Assembly (NCBI RefSeq): GCF_040712315.1
Contig: NC_134013.1
Coordinates: 77,630,001 to 77,694,000 of the forward strand
DNA from: Castanea sativa
Lineage: Eukaryota > Streptophyta > Magnoliopsida > Fagales > Fagaceae
Direction of reading: 5' to 3'
Length of the DNA: 64,000 nucleotides
Position numbers and translations under genes: made by a program. The notes beneath the pieces are model-generated. The model searched no databases and had not been told where the DNA came from. It saw only the letters and a program-made list of their open reading frames with translations. Of this stretch, positions 22,264 to 33,992 are shown one piece after another; within the stretch, counting starts at the first letter, position 1, and the number at the start of each line of letters is the position of its first letter.

Positions 22264-22632
22264 AAATTGAAACCTATCCCTAATCCGCTTCCCATCTTTC
22301 TTTGAGAGGGCACAAGGGATGTTCCAAGCTTTGTAAAGGGTAGAAGGGGAAGTAATCTCAGGAACCTCACGATCATCCGACGAGGATAAACCTGTTTCCA
22401 ACTCACTGGACCTAACCTCCCCATACATTTTTATAAACCTAGCTACGTTGGTAGAATAAGAAGCTAGAGGAAATAGAAAGGAAAGGACAAACCTATACGA
22501 ATAGTCCTCCCCCATAAAGAAGCTAACCCATTCAAGACACTTTCCTTCCATGACCTCAAGCAGACAACCTAGGCAAGCAAAAAGAAAGGCTACTGAAGAA
22601 CAATCAACCCTAACAGAAGAATAATCTACCAT
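22264..22632 (-). pseudogene. Antisense extra ORF of element A, N-terminal half
   Basis: Starts at MVDYSSVRVDCSSV (ATG at 22630-22632), the same start motif as the second Tat ORF (MVDLSLVCHECPSV at 26435). It continues through VAFLFACLGCLLEVMEGKC, an acidic SSDDREVPEIT segment and KRIRDRFQFPD, where B1 cuts it. The frame resumes at 17345 on the far side of B1. The reading frame extends upstream to 22863, but the conserved start argues for 22632. Confidence 0.75.
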
Positions 22633-22879
22633 GGAAGAATAGGAAAAGAGACAGGAGCATGAAGAACTTACCAAGGAACGCAGAACAGAGAAAGGAAGCT
22701 TGAAGAAGAGACAAACCCTAAACTGAAAATTGAACAAGGAAAGATTGCAAAGGAAAAGAAACAGTAGGGAAAACTGAGAAATAAGTGGCCAAAACACGCA
22801 TAGGAAAACCAAGAAACGTTTGCACGTTAGATGCATCTTGACCATCAATGAGTCAAACATCAACTTATCATAAATGCGC

Positions 22880-22887
22880 CTTATATG
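22880..22887 (-). promoter_or_regulatory. TATA-like site for the antisense ORF
   Basis: On the minus strand CCATATAAGGCG lies about 250 bp upstream of the MVD start and about 70 bp inside the element from the 3' LTR. It is a candidate promoter for antisense transcription of the extra ORF. Confidence 0.4.
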
Positions 22888-22955
22888 GAATACGAAGTGT
22901 CAAATGGCTATGTTTTCATCTCGTCCAACAGACGAAATTCAAACATGGGGGCAAC

Positions 22956-24667
22956 TGATGAGTCAGAAATTTATGACTGTCATTTAGCTAAGATCGTCAT
23001 TAACTAATAGAAGACAGTACACATTTATTATGATCATTGATGTCAAAGCGTAACAGACAGAGCAACGGTCACAGAGTGAGCTGTAAATGAAAAGAATGCA
23101 AATTATCATATTTTTCTCCCTTAATATTTAGTCTTTTATACTTATTTGGTGCTTAAATGTACTCATTATTCTTATAGTTTGATTTAGGATGCAAATGGAG
23201 GCATTAAGTGCAAAACGTAGTTAATTTGGCGATTCTAGACAGCTTTAACTTCGCTTTATAATATGGGAATAACTCTCTCATCCAAGCTTCGATTGACATG
23301 ATTCAAGATGCTATGGAACGCCAAGAAAAAGCTCTACAACTTTGATGTTTTGATTTTTGGGAGATATGGGCCGCATCAAGGTTGAAATCAGGATTGAAGT
23401 TGTTGCACTTGCACTGCTAACGTTTTGGAACATTCCTTAGCCTACAATTCTAATACGCGGATCTAATGCAGTTTATTTTTAGAAGCTTCCAGATCTGGTG
23501 CACGAAAATTCTAGCTAAAAAACACCACTTTCCTAGTTTTCATCATGGCCCTGCATGGCTAAAACTTTTATACTTGGTCAAAGGAAACGGAAGCCTCGGA
23601 ATCAATAAAACTGTGAGATCTATTTTTTTTTTTTACTGTTTAATTTTATGATTTGAGTATCGGATGTTCTTCTATACCTATTTTCATGATTGTCTTATTT
23701 AATTACTAAGAAGCCTGCTAGTTTATTATTCGTTGCAATCTACTGCTAGGTTAGACATCAAATCAGTAATTGTTTGATCTCTCTGATTTATGAAGCAACC
23801 AAGATTTATTGATTTGCTATATCAAAAATTATTAGATCTTAGGAAGAATGCTCGACTAAATTAAATACAATCGCTTGTGCTTGTGTTGTTTAGTTTCATC
23901 GATCTTTCTAATTCTTAAGGCTGCTACTAGATTAAACCTTTAGCGCTTGTCTTGGGTTGTTTAGTAGTTAGGGTTTATTAGATCGCTTGTTTTCTAATTA
24001 ACTGCGACTAAGGAGAGATAGGAAAATAGTTCCAATGGTGAATATTCAAAGTGTGAATTGATATATACTTGCATTGATGATCAGTTGTAAAATTCTGGTG
24101 GTGGATGTTGACTTAGACCAAGGTTTGTTCTTTTGATTGATTTCGATACTTTAAGTTGAATTGTTCCTTAGTTGTTTTTCTTAAAATTGTTTTCATTATA
24201 CTCTAACCCCCCCTCCTTGTTCACGTAGCCTAAAACTAGGCTAGATACTCTCCGTGGGAACGATCCTTACTGGCACTACTACATATATTTTTAGGAGTAT
24301 AGGTTTTATTTTTGGTTGCCTGCGACAACACACCAGTAAACTTCAGACAAAGATTTTGTAACGCACTAGCCATTGAGCATAAATGTAGCTATTCATTACC
24401 CATTAAAAAGGCATACAACTATAAAAGAGAAGACAACAGAAGTTAAAGGTACACACAAATACTCTACGAAAATCACTCTTCAGTCTCTTTAAAACCTTTC
24501 TCCCTTACTGATTTAAGCATTGGAGGAGGTTGGGCTAACCCCACACCAGCGTGTTACTCTTCCACCTAGTTCATTTTGCATGTTTTCCTCCAACAGAGAC
24601 GACCCCAATCACAACTCCATCCATCCACTACGACGAGGAGCTCAACTGTTGATTTCTTGCATCATCA
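22956..24667 (+). repeat. 3' LTR of element A
   Basis: TGATGAGTCAGAAATTTATG to TTGCATCATCA. It matches 351-814 except for a 1248 bp solo LTR at 23088-24335 plus its 5 bp duplication. Confidence 0.9.
23088..24335 (+). mobile_element. Solo LTR (gypsy-like) inside the 3' LTR of element A
   Basis: 1248 bp, TGAAAAGAATGC to CAACACACCA, flanked by GTAAA on both sides (23083-23087 and 24336-24340). The CTCTCCGTGGGAACGATCC stretch near its end resembles Athila-type gypsy LTRs. There is no internal region, so it is a solo LTR left by LTR-LTR recombination. Orientation is judged from TG...CA and the U5-like end. Confidence 0.82.
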
Positions 24668-24905
24668 ACTTCCATGGGATCACTTGCCCAATCATCATTT
24701 GTAAAGGCTGATAAAGTAAGAGGGCCAAGTTGAAAAGTAATTCCAAGATACAATGAACCTCTAAGATATCTAAGAATCGTGACATATGTTGACAGGCCTA
24801 CTAGATTGCATAGGATAAATCAGGTCTTGTGAAGGTTAAATATTGCAAAGCAACCATAAGACTTTGATAATGAGTAGGGTCAAGTAGTAAGGGACTATTA
24901 AAAGA
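24668..24905 (-). pseudogene. Ty1/copia pol relic, RT C-terminal part
   Basis: The minus strand reads DPTHYQSLMVALQYLTFTRPDLSYA, then after a gap ILRYLRGSLYLGITFQ and LSAFTNDDWASDP. These are standard copia RT/RNase H junction motifs. It directly adjoins the fragment at 28-345 once element A is removed, though about 25 residues around the RRSTSG motif are missing. It is the pre-insertion target of element A. Confidence 0.85.
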
Positions 24906-25270
24906 TGTAAGATGCAACGAAATTCAAAACAAATGAAGATTGAACTTGGGAAGACTTTCAATCTTCACTCCAATTCCACAATTTGTCCAAGACGTGTAGT
25001 CTCTCAATCAGTTCTATACGTACTTGTTCAAGAGAATAACCAAGTGTCTAGAGAAAACTCTTTGAATATTTCTCTTTTTAATCTTATGTATATTTCTACA
25101 CATGGCAATTATTTTATTTAATAACTCTTATTAAATAAATAACTGATTATCTAATTGGGTTAGCCTTTTGGGCGAGCCTAATTGGGTTTTAGTGTGTGGC
25201 TTGGAGCGGGACCAAAAGGAACAAATAAAGCTCTAGCTCTAATGGGCTTTAAACTTATCTGTCAACTCTT
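24906..25270 (-). repeat. Family C LTR fragment (reversed)
   Basis: It matches the reverse of 40560-40960 and 56160-56540 (TTGGAGCTAG..., AGATAATCAGTTA, CACTTTCAATCTTCACTCCAATTCC). It starts with a 31-base segment repeated at 25517-25547. It interrupts the copia RT between 24905 and 25271. Confidence 0.7.
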
Positions 25271-25379
25271 GACAACAGAGAATGAGGGAGACTTTGTAAT
25301 GGTATAATCAATGGTGGCCTTATAGGCTTTAGGTTGATAAATTTCATGCTTGGACTTGGTAATCATGGGATGATGATAG
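25271..25379 (-). pseudogene. Ty1/copia pol relic, start of RT
   Basis: The minus strand reads HPMITKSKHEIYQPKAY, the conserved linker motif (HPM.TRSK.GI.KP) that opens the copia RT region. Only about 36 codons remain. Confidence 0.72.
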
Positions 25380-25547
25380 TGTTGGGAAAACACTTGGAAA
25401 ATACGGATTTGTATCTCATTCAAAAACGCAGTAGAATATAAATGGATCTACTTCATTCATGTAAAATAACATTCAACATCTGAATTTTAGAAACAAAGAA
25501 CAAGAAAACGTACCTTGATGCAACGAAATTCAAAACAAATGAAGATT
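25380..25547 (-). repeat. Family C LTR 3' end (reversed)
   Basis: TGTTGGGAAAACACTTGG is the reverse of the TTTTCCAACA end of family C. It is preceded by GATAG; the far end of the reversed C material (36886) is followed by AATAG, a possible mutated target duplication. Confidence 0.65.
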
Positions 25548-26434
25548 ATGATGAAGCAGAAAATTGTAGCTCGTTAGTATGCTCCTCGTCACAAGTATGG
25601 ACGACCATCAGTACCTGTTTCGAAGAAACAATGTAAGAGGTCACCTGGGTCCTGGGGGATCCTCCAATGCTTAAGTCATTTTATCTCCTTGAGAAACATA
25701 ATAATGAAAGAGATATTCTGAGTATAATGTGTAAGTGTATGTGTCCCCTTTTTGCTTACTTGTTGTTGTTTGCCTTATATTGTATGTCTGTGAATAAATG
25801 CTTGGGGTATTTATTGTGCCAGACGTTGGAGGCTTTGAATAGCCTGTTGAATACCATTATATCCTTGTTTAAAATCTTGTAACGGTTTTGCAACGGTCAG
25901 CTTAGCTATCTGAGGCTATCTACAGAAGTCCATAACGTTCAGACCTTGTTAAGGAAAGGATTTAAGACTGGATCATTAATGTGTGTAACTGTTGTTAGTA
26001 TTATTGACGACCTATTTTACTGATGGACTGCAATCTTACAGTCGACCAAATTCACTGAAGGTCTATTGATCAAATGTGACTTTTAAGTTGCCCCCTTATT
26101 CCTTAGTCGTTCCTTCTTTGAGACGAGTAGAGGAATAATTCTGGCATTTTTTTGATTGCTTTCCCTTTTCCCAAAACTTTCGTCCCATAATGGAGACGTG
26201 ATTTTTTGTCAAGTACGGGCCACGTGTAGCTCATGCCTTGGTTGTGCATGTAAGGGTTTTTATGCGGCTTGAGCTTTTAGTGCCATAAATCGAGCTTCCC
26301 TTTTTAGAGAAAAGAAAAAAATCTTCATCTTCTTCCTTCCTCTCTCTGCATCGGTTTCATATTTGAGGTTTGAAGTATCAAAACTCCTTGCTTCTCAAAA
26401 TCTTGATAAGATTCTCCTTCTTAGAACTTCATTT
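25548..26434. repeat. Probable Tat-type LTR/leader sequence
   Basis: It contains CCTGGGTCCTGGGGGATCCTCCAATGCTTAAGTCA, of the type seen in Tat-like gypsy LTRs (given here as a region, 25640-25680), then T-rich sequence leading to the ORF at 26435. LTR ends and orientation could not be fixed. No other gene seen. Confidence 0.4.
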
Positions 26435-28780
26435 ATGGTTGATTTGTCTTTGGTTTGTCATGAGTGTCCTTCTGTTTCCTTATTCTTTGCTAGATTAGGA
26501 GTTTTTCTTGAGAAGTATGGTGGAAAATGCCCTCGAGTTGGGTCGTTTCTTCCCCGTGATTGTGCTGCTTTTAGGCCTGTGCTTCTTGATTTTTACTCCT
26601 TGATTCGACACTTCTTGATCTCTTATCACGTAGAGATGGGTGATAGAGAAATTGAGCCTAGGGTTGGTGAGTCCGAGTCTAGTTCCTCTTCTAGCAATGC
26701 TTTCGTTTTTGAAATTACTCCGACAAAGCCATCCCCTTCTTTGAAACCTAAAATTTCTTCTAAACTTCTCAAGTCCTCGACTCCTTCTTCGCGTACTCGC
26801 TCTTCTCTGCGAGCTTCTTCATCCTTGTCTGTGACTCCATTCCATGCTATTTCTAAGGAATGTTTCTTAGATGACAAGGATTTGGAATCCATTAGGGGAA
26901 GATTCCAAATTCCTAATGAGGCCGTCTCTAGATTGCCTTATACTAGTGAGAAAGCATGTAGCTTTACTCACGGGGAGGTGATCTTTTATGAGGCTGCTTT
27001 CTCTTGTGGACTAAGGTTTCCTGTTCACCCTTTCATACACCACCTTCTATCCAATCTTAATATCGCTCCTAGGTAGCTTGTTCCTAATGCTTGGAGGATG
27101 GTTGTCAGTTGCATGGCTATATGGTTCATAGTTCATGACGGGGAGATGATTACCCTGAATGAATTCCTATTTTTATACAAGTTAAAGCCTTCTACCCACT
27201 ACGGGTACTTTGAACTCTCTCATTGGGATAAGCATACCAAGATAGTTCATGAGTTTCCTACATCCTTTCATGATTGGAAATCACATTACTTTTTTGTGTT
27301 TGGAGAATTTGAGATGTTGAGCAACGACCTTTGGGGTGAGCTCTTGAGGATATTGCGAAGATGGGAATACCGACTCTTGGTGCGCGTCTTTTCTCTTCCC
27401 GTCTATGTTTTCTTTTCATTTTGCTCATTTTTGATGCAGCTATTGAGTGACCTGAGTTGGAGGAGCAATACCAAGTACACGTTGAAGCTGATCTGGAGTT
27501 TGCTCTTACTCTTTTGTCTGAGGATTTTAAAGGTCTTGTAGGTGCTCGTCGGTTATACGAGTGCTATCTTGGACTGAACCTTTTGAATTAGTGCTGGAGA
27601 AGATTACTCTTAAAGAAAGGAGTATGCTCTTTTTACTTTTTAATGACGAGTATTTTTCCTTACACTAACGATTACGCACTTCTTATGACGAGAAAGTTTC
27701 TTGATAATGACAAGTGTCTGTCTTTTGCAGAGATGGCGATTAGACAAAGCAAGGATAAGTATGCTCGTCTGAGGAGCATGAAGAGTGAGCCTCTGTCCTC
27801 GCTGGCCCTTGATGCAAAGAGGCAAAAAATTTGGCAAAGGAAAGTTTAAAGGGCCTACCCTTCTGGCCTCGTTCCAGGCTTCTATTTCCCCAACTCCTTC
27901 TCTAGAGGTGGTGGCTGCGCTTCCTTCATCGGTCGTCGCTCCTCTCGTTACTTGTTCTAAAAGGAAAGGCAAGGTTGGGAAGAGTGTTTGGGAGGACCTA
28001 GCTACAGCCATTGGTCAAGCCCATAACGTCATCACTGACGAAGCACTAAGGGGCCTTTCATCTGTACCTTCTCACGAGCTTATTAGTCGCCATATCCAAA
28101 AGTTGGTGCAGGTAAGTTATTTATTTATTTTTCCTTTGGTGCTTCCTTGGATTTCATTCAGCAGAGATGTGAGATTTTGCCATGTCTTTATCTTTTAGGT
28201 ATATGGTGAGTCCCTTCGACTGACGACTGACTACCTGAGTATTGAGGAAAAAGTGGTCATCGCTCAATTTAAGGTTGAGTCTGCTGAGGTTGAAAGCTCA
28301 CGTCTGAGGAAGGACTTAGTAGAAGCTATGGACCAGGCCGTGAAATCCAAGGAGAAGGCGGATGAGCTCAAGAAGGCCTTAAAGGTTGAGAAGAAGCTCA
28401 TCGCTCAGAAGGATGATGAACTCCAAGCTACTCTCCTTCGGTTTGTTGAGGCCAGAGACGGGGTGATTGCTCAGTTCCAATAGTCCGAGCATTACTCCGA
28501 CCTTCTGTTTACCCAGTACTTCAAAGGCTTTGAACTTCTCCGCTGGTGGATGTTGAAGCACCAGGGTGAAGCCATTGACCTCTCAGCTTTGGATTTTGAA
28601 GTCGTTGACACAGAGATGATTGCTAATAAAGCCAAGGAGGAGGAGAGACGAATTGATGAAGAGGTTACTTCTGTTCTTGGTGATATTGAAATCGAAGATG
28701 GAGCTGAAATTGCTGTTGTTGGGGCAGAGTTCACTACTGCTAAAGTAGGTGAGGCTACCGACGATGATGTTAATGGATAG
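26435..28780 (+). pseudogene. Tat-type extra ORF (Transposase_28-like), multi-exon
   Basis: Homologous to the antisense ORF of element A: MVDLSLVCHECPSV, FYEAAFSCGLRFPVHPFIHHLLSNLNIAPR, NAWRMVVSCMAIWF and FELSHWDKHTK. A TAG at 27074-27076 replaces the expected Gln before LVPNAW. The downstream part is a long coiled coil (VESSRLRKDLVEAMDQAVKS, ADELKKALKVEKKLIAQKD) followed by FTQYFKGFELLRWWM and an acidic tail; a TAG at 28481-28483 lies before SEHYSDL. A one-base shift near 27820 adds a further break. Introns are visible, for example 28111-28198 (CAG/GTAAGTTAT ... CTTTTAG/GT). Function unknown; host element incomplete. Confidence 0.75.
28111..28198 (+). other. Intron in the Tat-type extra ORF
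   Basis: Donor GGTGCAG/GTAAGTTA and acceptor ATCTTTTAG/GTATATGG, 88 bases, T-rich. Joining the flanks keeps KLVQ in frame with YGESLRLTTDYL. Two more likely introns end at the TTTTTGATGCAG site near 27440 and the CTTTTGCAG site near 27729. Confidence 0.6.
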
Positions 28781-29590
28781 ACCGTCATTGCACCAACAAA
28801 TCATCCTTCAGAGCAAGCTTAGTTTTTTTATCTCCATTATTTCAAAGTCATGAACAATGGGTGTCTCCTGTTTTAAGGCTTTTATTTCCAAGTAGTGACT
28901 GCCTATATATTTTTAGGCTTATTTTGCTTGAAAACAATGATTGCCCTAAGGCTTATTTTGTTTAATAACAATGGTTGCCTTTTTGTTTGAGACCTTTTAA
29001 AATTTCTTGCTTTGTTTGTTATCATGATTTTTGTTCTACTGTTTACATTAAAGCTTGCTGCTTGAACCTTGGTATCATTCCCTTGGGAATTTTTCAGCTT
29101 TGAAGTTTGTCATGTGATCAATAGAGTTTGCAACATTATTATGTTGCAAATAAGTTGTTAGAGCTTTATAGAGAGAATGTAGGTTAACCATCTTTAAGCT
29201 CACCAATAGAGTTAAAATGATGTATATTGAGCTTTAAGCTTGTCAATAAAAGACATAGTTCAAGCTTGTTCAAGAGGTTTGGCCTACCAATTGAATTTGT
29301 ACTATCAATTATGGTGAAAACATGATGTTGAAGCTTCGTAAAGATATTGTGAACTAGCTGCATGAACTTATGCTCATCAATGAAGTTTGTAGTTTTGAGA
29401 TGATGTAAACTGACTACTGAAGAATTGACAGTAGAGTTCATATCACTGCGTTGATTTAAACTGGCTACTGAAGATTTGCTCTTTCATAGTAGTGTTTGTA
29501 TCTCAGAGTTGATCTTGGCAGTAAAGTTTGTATCATAGATCGCCAACTTGAGTTGATACTCGTCAGTGGAATCTGTTTTGATGTAGATTG
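28781..29590. other. No gene seen
   Basis: AT-rich. A stretch at 29190-29560 has loosely repeated phrases (AGTTTGTA, GTTGATCT, ACTGGCTACTGAAGA) suggesting an old imperfect tandem repeat. No feature can be assigned. Confidence 0.4.
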
Positions 29591-30184
29591 TATTGGTTAA
29601 ATACATGTTTGTATCGCATACTAAACATACGTAGCGGAAAATTAACGGATCTACTTTATTTGCAATTGTTAACATGTACTATGCAAATTTTAGAATTCAA
29701 GAATAAGAGAGCGTACCTTAGTGCGGTGAAATTCAAAACAAAAGATCAGAAGTACTCGGGAACGCTTTTAATCTTCACTCCAATTCCACTTTACGTCCAA
29801 GAAGTGTGATCTCTCAATCAATTTTCAAAAGGAGAATAAGAGAGTGTCTCACACTCACATACACACCATTTTACAATGATGTCACACACACATACAAAAT
29901 TTTGTATGTTTCTCCCTTTGTACCTAACTGATTATCTAATTGGGCTAGCCTTTTAGGCCTTTCCAATTGGGCTTTAGTGTATGGCTTGGAGTGGGACCAA
30001 AAGGGACCAATAAGACACTAGCTCCAATAGGCCTTGGGCTTTTTTATCAACTCTTGACAAGTCCAAAATTATCATTAACTATATTTAATAGCACTATATA
30101 AAGTTACACTCTAGGCCTTATTTATAAATTATATCTCAAGACTTTATTATACATGCAACCCCTTCATAAAATATTCTTAGTAAT
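29591..30184 (-). repeat. Family C LTR, 3' part (reversed)
   Basis: TATTGGTTAAATACATGTTTG is the reverse of the family C end with the terminal CA changed. It runs to ATATTCTTAGTAATAC and then abruptly restarts at an earlier LTR position (30185, CACAATTTG), giving an internal duplication. Confidence 0.72.
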
Positions 30185-31374
30185 ACCACAATTTGCCTTA
30201 AATGTGTGGTCTCTCAATCAGTTCTATACGTACTTATTCAAGAGAATAACCAAGTATCCAAAGAAAACTCTCTGAATATTTCTCATTTTAATCTTACGTA
30301 TATTTCTGAACATGGCAATTACTTTATTTAATAACTCTTATTAAATAAATAACTGATTATCTAATTGGGTTAGCTTTTTGAGCCAGCCCAATTGAGTTTT
30401 GGTGTGTGGCTTGGAGTGAGACCAAAATGGAAAAATAAAGCTCTAGCTCCAATGGACTTTGGACTTATCTGTCAACTCTTAACAAGCCTAAAGTTACCAT
30501 TAATTATATTTTAATACCACTATATAAATATAATTGCACTCTAGACCTTATTAATAAACTAGTGTGTGGCCCCGTGCATATGTACGGGAACAATTAAAAA
30601 TTTTAGAAGAGGTTCAAATTATACATGGTATTAGTTTACACTTTTTTTAAACCATACATTTCTAAAATAATGCATTTTATAGTATAATTTTTTATAGAAC
30701 TTTATTAATAATAAGTTCATCATAAGAAGTAACGATTATAAATTACACACACATATCTATTATAATTATTCTATTGAAGTAATGAGAAGAAAAAAAAAAC
30801 TTTGGAGGAATATTATAGAATAAAATTTGATAGAAAATATGTATTTCACATTACAAACACCTACATGATGCTGGTAATGGCCTCTTAGATTTTTCTCTTT
30901 CCTTCTCTTACAAATGTTTTGTCAATCTCAAGTCTTTTATTTTAGTAATAGTAAAATAGTGCATTTTATTTAACAATCCATAATATTTTTGTGTCTCTCT
31001 ATCTCTCCCTAAGGCCTTATCTAGTTAGTTATATTAATCCTTAATGTTTTTTATTTAGTTTTTAATATAACCTACCTACTATCCTCAAAACACACCTGTA
31101 GACCAAACAATAATAAGCTGTAGGAGGCTTGCATGGAAAACACATGTAACGGTTCCTTAATTTTGCACCATTTCAGAAATTAAGTATCTAGGAACACAAA
31201 GTTATATTTAGAGTAAAGTCCTAGTAATGCGTTCAACAATGACAACAATATATATTGAAATATAGTAATGTAATACTTGCAATTGACTAATTTATCCAAA
31301 GGGGAAAAAAAGTAACTACACTTCACCAAAATTAACAATAATAATAAAAACAGTAGGTAAGATGTTGCAATTGG

Positions 31375-31445
31375 GCCTTGGCTCAAGTGGTAGAGGGATG
31401 ACTGATGAGATATCAGGTAGTACTTAGCTACAAATCTTGCTAAAA
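31375..31445 (+). repeat. tRNA-like SINE head (possible)
   Basis: GGCCTTGGCTCAAGTGGTAGAGGG has the form of a polymerase III A box (TGGCTCAAGTGG). A clear B box is not seen downstream, so this may be a decayed SINE fragment. Confidence 0.3.
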
Positions 31446-31803
31446 AAACATATGCTGAGATGATGACCATTATTTTCCTTCTAGCATCAGATTTTTAGTT
31501 CCAAACTACCACCTAGGATTCAAAGCAAATTCAAATTAGTAAATTACAACATGCTTGACATGGGTTGAATAAGTTAGCTACAAAAGCTAGGACACCTACA
31601 AGCATGTACGCCACACACACATATTGATACAAACATATCTATTTCTAAAATGTTCACATGTGAAGTCATTTTATCTTACCCATAGAAGATTGAAAGAAGC
31701 AATAAAAGATATTTCAAGATATACATGACACTATTAGCTTACTACGTCAACAAAACACATGCTCTCCAAATTGCAAACAACACAAACTCCTAGGTCCAGC
31801 CAG

Positions 31804-32393
31804 TGTTACTGATACCATACCGTACCAGCCAGTGCACCGGTACAAGTACACTCCTATTTAGTACCAAAAAAAATACCGGCCGTACCGGCGAATTCCGGTC
31901 GTACCGGGCGGTAAATGAATACTGGACCGAAACACAAAATGCTGTGTTTCTTTTTTTTTTTTTTTTGTGATTGTGGCAATTTTTGTCTCTAAAATAATCA
32001 ATAATGAAAGTATTTTGTAGATAATTTCATTATTTCACCTAACCTTTGATCTCTGCCATTCTTTTACTTAATTTGGATTTGGTGTTTGAATTAAGAGTTC
32101 CATTTTCTTATTTTTTAACTGTTTTACCTGCATTAATTCTAATCTCCAGTTGATCTTTAGGTTGTTGTATCAATCAGTATACAATAGTCGAAATGGAAGG
32201 TATTTATGAGACTAAAAGTTGGAGAGTCTGTTTGTATGTGTGTAAATAGAGATTTTGTGTGTGTGTGTGTGTGTGTGTATTAAATATATAAAATAACGGT
32301 AAACCCAAAACAGTCCACCGATATTGACCGATATCCAAAATATATCGTACCGGTGGCCAAACCGGTACAGTCTCCAGTACGGTATTGACCTCC
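31804..32393 (-). mobile_element. CGGTAC-rich repeat element
   Basis: Read on the minus strand: GGAGGTCAATACCGTACTGG ... GGTACGGCCGGTATTTT ... GGTACGGTATGG. The ends and interior match a second copy spanning 50461-54545. The many CCGGTAC/GTACCGG words point to a DNA-type element with imperfect inverted ends; the class is uncertain. Lies inside the Helitron. Confidence 0.55.
32255..32279 (+). repeat. (GT)n microsatellite
   Basis: About 12 GT units inside the CGGTAC-rich element; the other copy has (TA)n at the equivalent place. Confidence 0.9.
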
Positions 32394-33511
32394 TTGGGTC
32401 CAACAACACATGAAATGCCTCAACATATTGGAAAATTTATAGAGATGCAGCATCAAGGTAAAGAGTAGCATGTTCAATGTGCTCTGATATCTAAAGACAA
32501 AGGTGAATAAATAATATTAGAATAGATCAACTAAATGTTGGACAATAGTAATCACCTGTCAAGTTAATACCATCACTAAATTCAAAGCAACTGCAATATT
32601 GAACTCTACTCAGTGTCTCTCAAAGGCAAATACAAAGTAGGAATTTAAAAGTAGAAAGGCATTCAAATACAAGAATATTAAGGAAAAAGAAAACTACTTT
32701 TCAGGTAGACAAAAGCTATGTCAGTGATCAAGAAACTATCATTAGACTTGTGCTTATGCCTCTAGTAATAATGTGCCCAATAAGAATATCAAATTAAACA
32801 CACATAGAGAACAATGAAGGCATCATCACTGTGGGATAAAATTTGTTAAGTTACAACTTATAAGGCATCAATTGTTTCACAACCTTCACCAAATTCATTT
32901 TGGTCTTCAACTTTGTGGTGTCTTCAACTTGAAGCACATAAATTCATTTAATTGCCTTATAATTGGTCCTTGTTGCAAAAGACTAATCCCTATAGCCTAG
33001 GTGTCTCCTCTACTTTCCAAAGAAAATAATAGATGGACACTAAGAACTAAGAAGGCATCATCACAAACCTCTAACCTATGCTTGTTAGATTTAAGTCAGA
33101 CGATATATATCCCAACTCTGATCAAGCAAACCAGAATGTTCTTTATAAAATTAGAGAGCATTTTTACAAAAATATTTTATATAGACAATTCAAAGAACTA
33201 TTTAAAAACTTGAGATCAAGAATAAAATAGCTTTCATATAATGCTATACATAAAATGGGTTGACAGAAAATTGCAAATCAATTTTCATATTGGTTAGCTC
33301 TAAAATAGGGAACTTGAATTGGCATGTGTACTGCTTGCTGGCATGTGTACTGCTTGCTGGCATGTGTCTATGTAATCAACTAAAGGGGGAAAGACCTTAG
33401 CTTTTCTAACTTGCCCACGCTTGCTCCTACTTTTTAACATAAAAGTACGTTACACAAAAATAAGATAAAAAATAATTTGATACAAAATTGAAAAAAGGAA
33501 GAAAACCTAGA
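32394..33511. other. Helitron interior, no gene seen
   Basis: AT-rich. GGCATGTGTACTGCTTGCT is repeated about 2.5 times at 33320-33370. No coding signal. Confidence 0.5.
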
Positions 33512-33752
33512 GCTAATGCCCATTTCGTGCAAAAAAAAAAGGGCAAATGCCCCCTTTCCCAAACTAATTAGGGAAATGCCCCTCTTTTGAAATTCGATTT
33601 TCTCAAAATCGAGTTTAAAAAAAAAATTCCTGGAGCCTTATAGCAACGTTTTAAGGAGCCTATAGTGACGTTTTAAGGAGCCTATAGCGACGTTTTAAGG
33701 ACCTATAGTGGCGTTTTGTAACTCGAGATCTATGAACTTGAGTTCCATGCAA

Positions 33753-33785
<33 letters not shown>

Positions 33786-33932
33786 TATAACTCGATTTCA
33801 TGAAGCTCGAGTTCCAAAACGCCGCTATAGGCTCCTTAAAATGTCGATATAGGGCTTAACTCGATTTTGAGAAAATCGAGTTTCAAAAGAGGGGCATGTC
33901 CTTAATTAGTTTAGGAAATGGGGCATAATACT

Positions 33933-33965
<33 letters not shown>

Positions 33966-33992
33966 GTGAAAAGGGCATTTGCCCATTTTGGC
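33512..33992. mobile_element. Fold-back (inverted-repeat) element
   Basis: The two arms are long inverted copies: AATGCCCATTTCGTGC...CTCGATTTTCTCAAAATCGAG on the left and the reverse on the right, separated by a T tract (33754-33781). CCTAGA flanks both sides (33506-33511 and 33993-33998) as a possible target duplication. It contains short tandem units GGAGCCTATAGCGACGTTTTA. Same family as 39468-41286. Confidence 0.65.

Larger units (their letters stand above)
351..24667 (+). mobile_element. Tat-type Ty3/gypsy retrotransposon with nested insertions
   Basis: Element A. It has matching LTRs at 351-814 and 22956-24667, a primer site, gag, protease, RT, RNase H and integrase in that order (Ty3/gypsy order), a purine tract (AACATGGGGGCAAC) before the right LTR, and a 5 bp target duplication. 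An extra antisense ORF lies between pol and the 3' LTR, an arrangement known from the Tat lineage (Grande/RIRE2/Retand-like). The span of 24.3 kb is inflated by family E at 6350, two family B copies, a duplicated block and a solo LTR. Without these the element would be roughly 8 kb. All coding parts have stops or frameshifts, so it is non-functional. Confidence 0.88.

Noticed and set aside
22171..22424. Reading frames crossing the B1 LTR end
   Set aside because: The part below 22264 is LTR sequence on the wrong strand; only 22264-22632 is homologous to a known ORF.
31375..31445. tRNA gene
   Set aside because: Only an A-box-like word; no acceptor stem, anticodon loop or B box could be matched. 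Kept only as a possible SINE trace.
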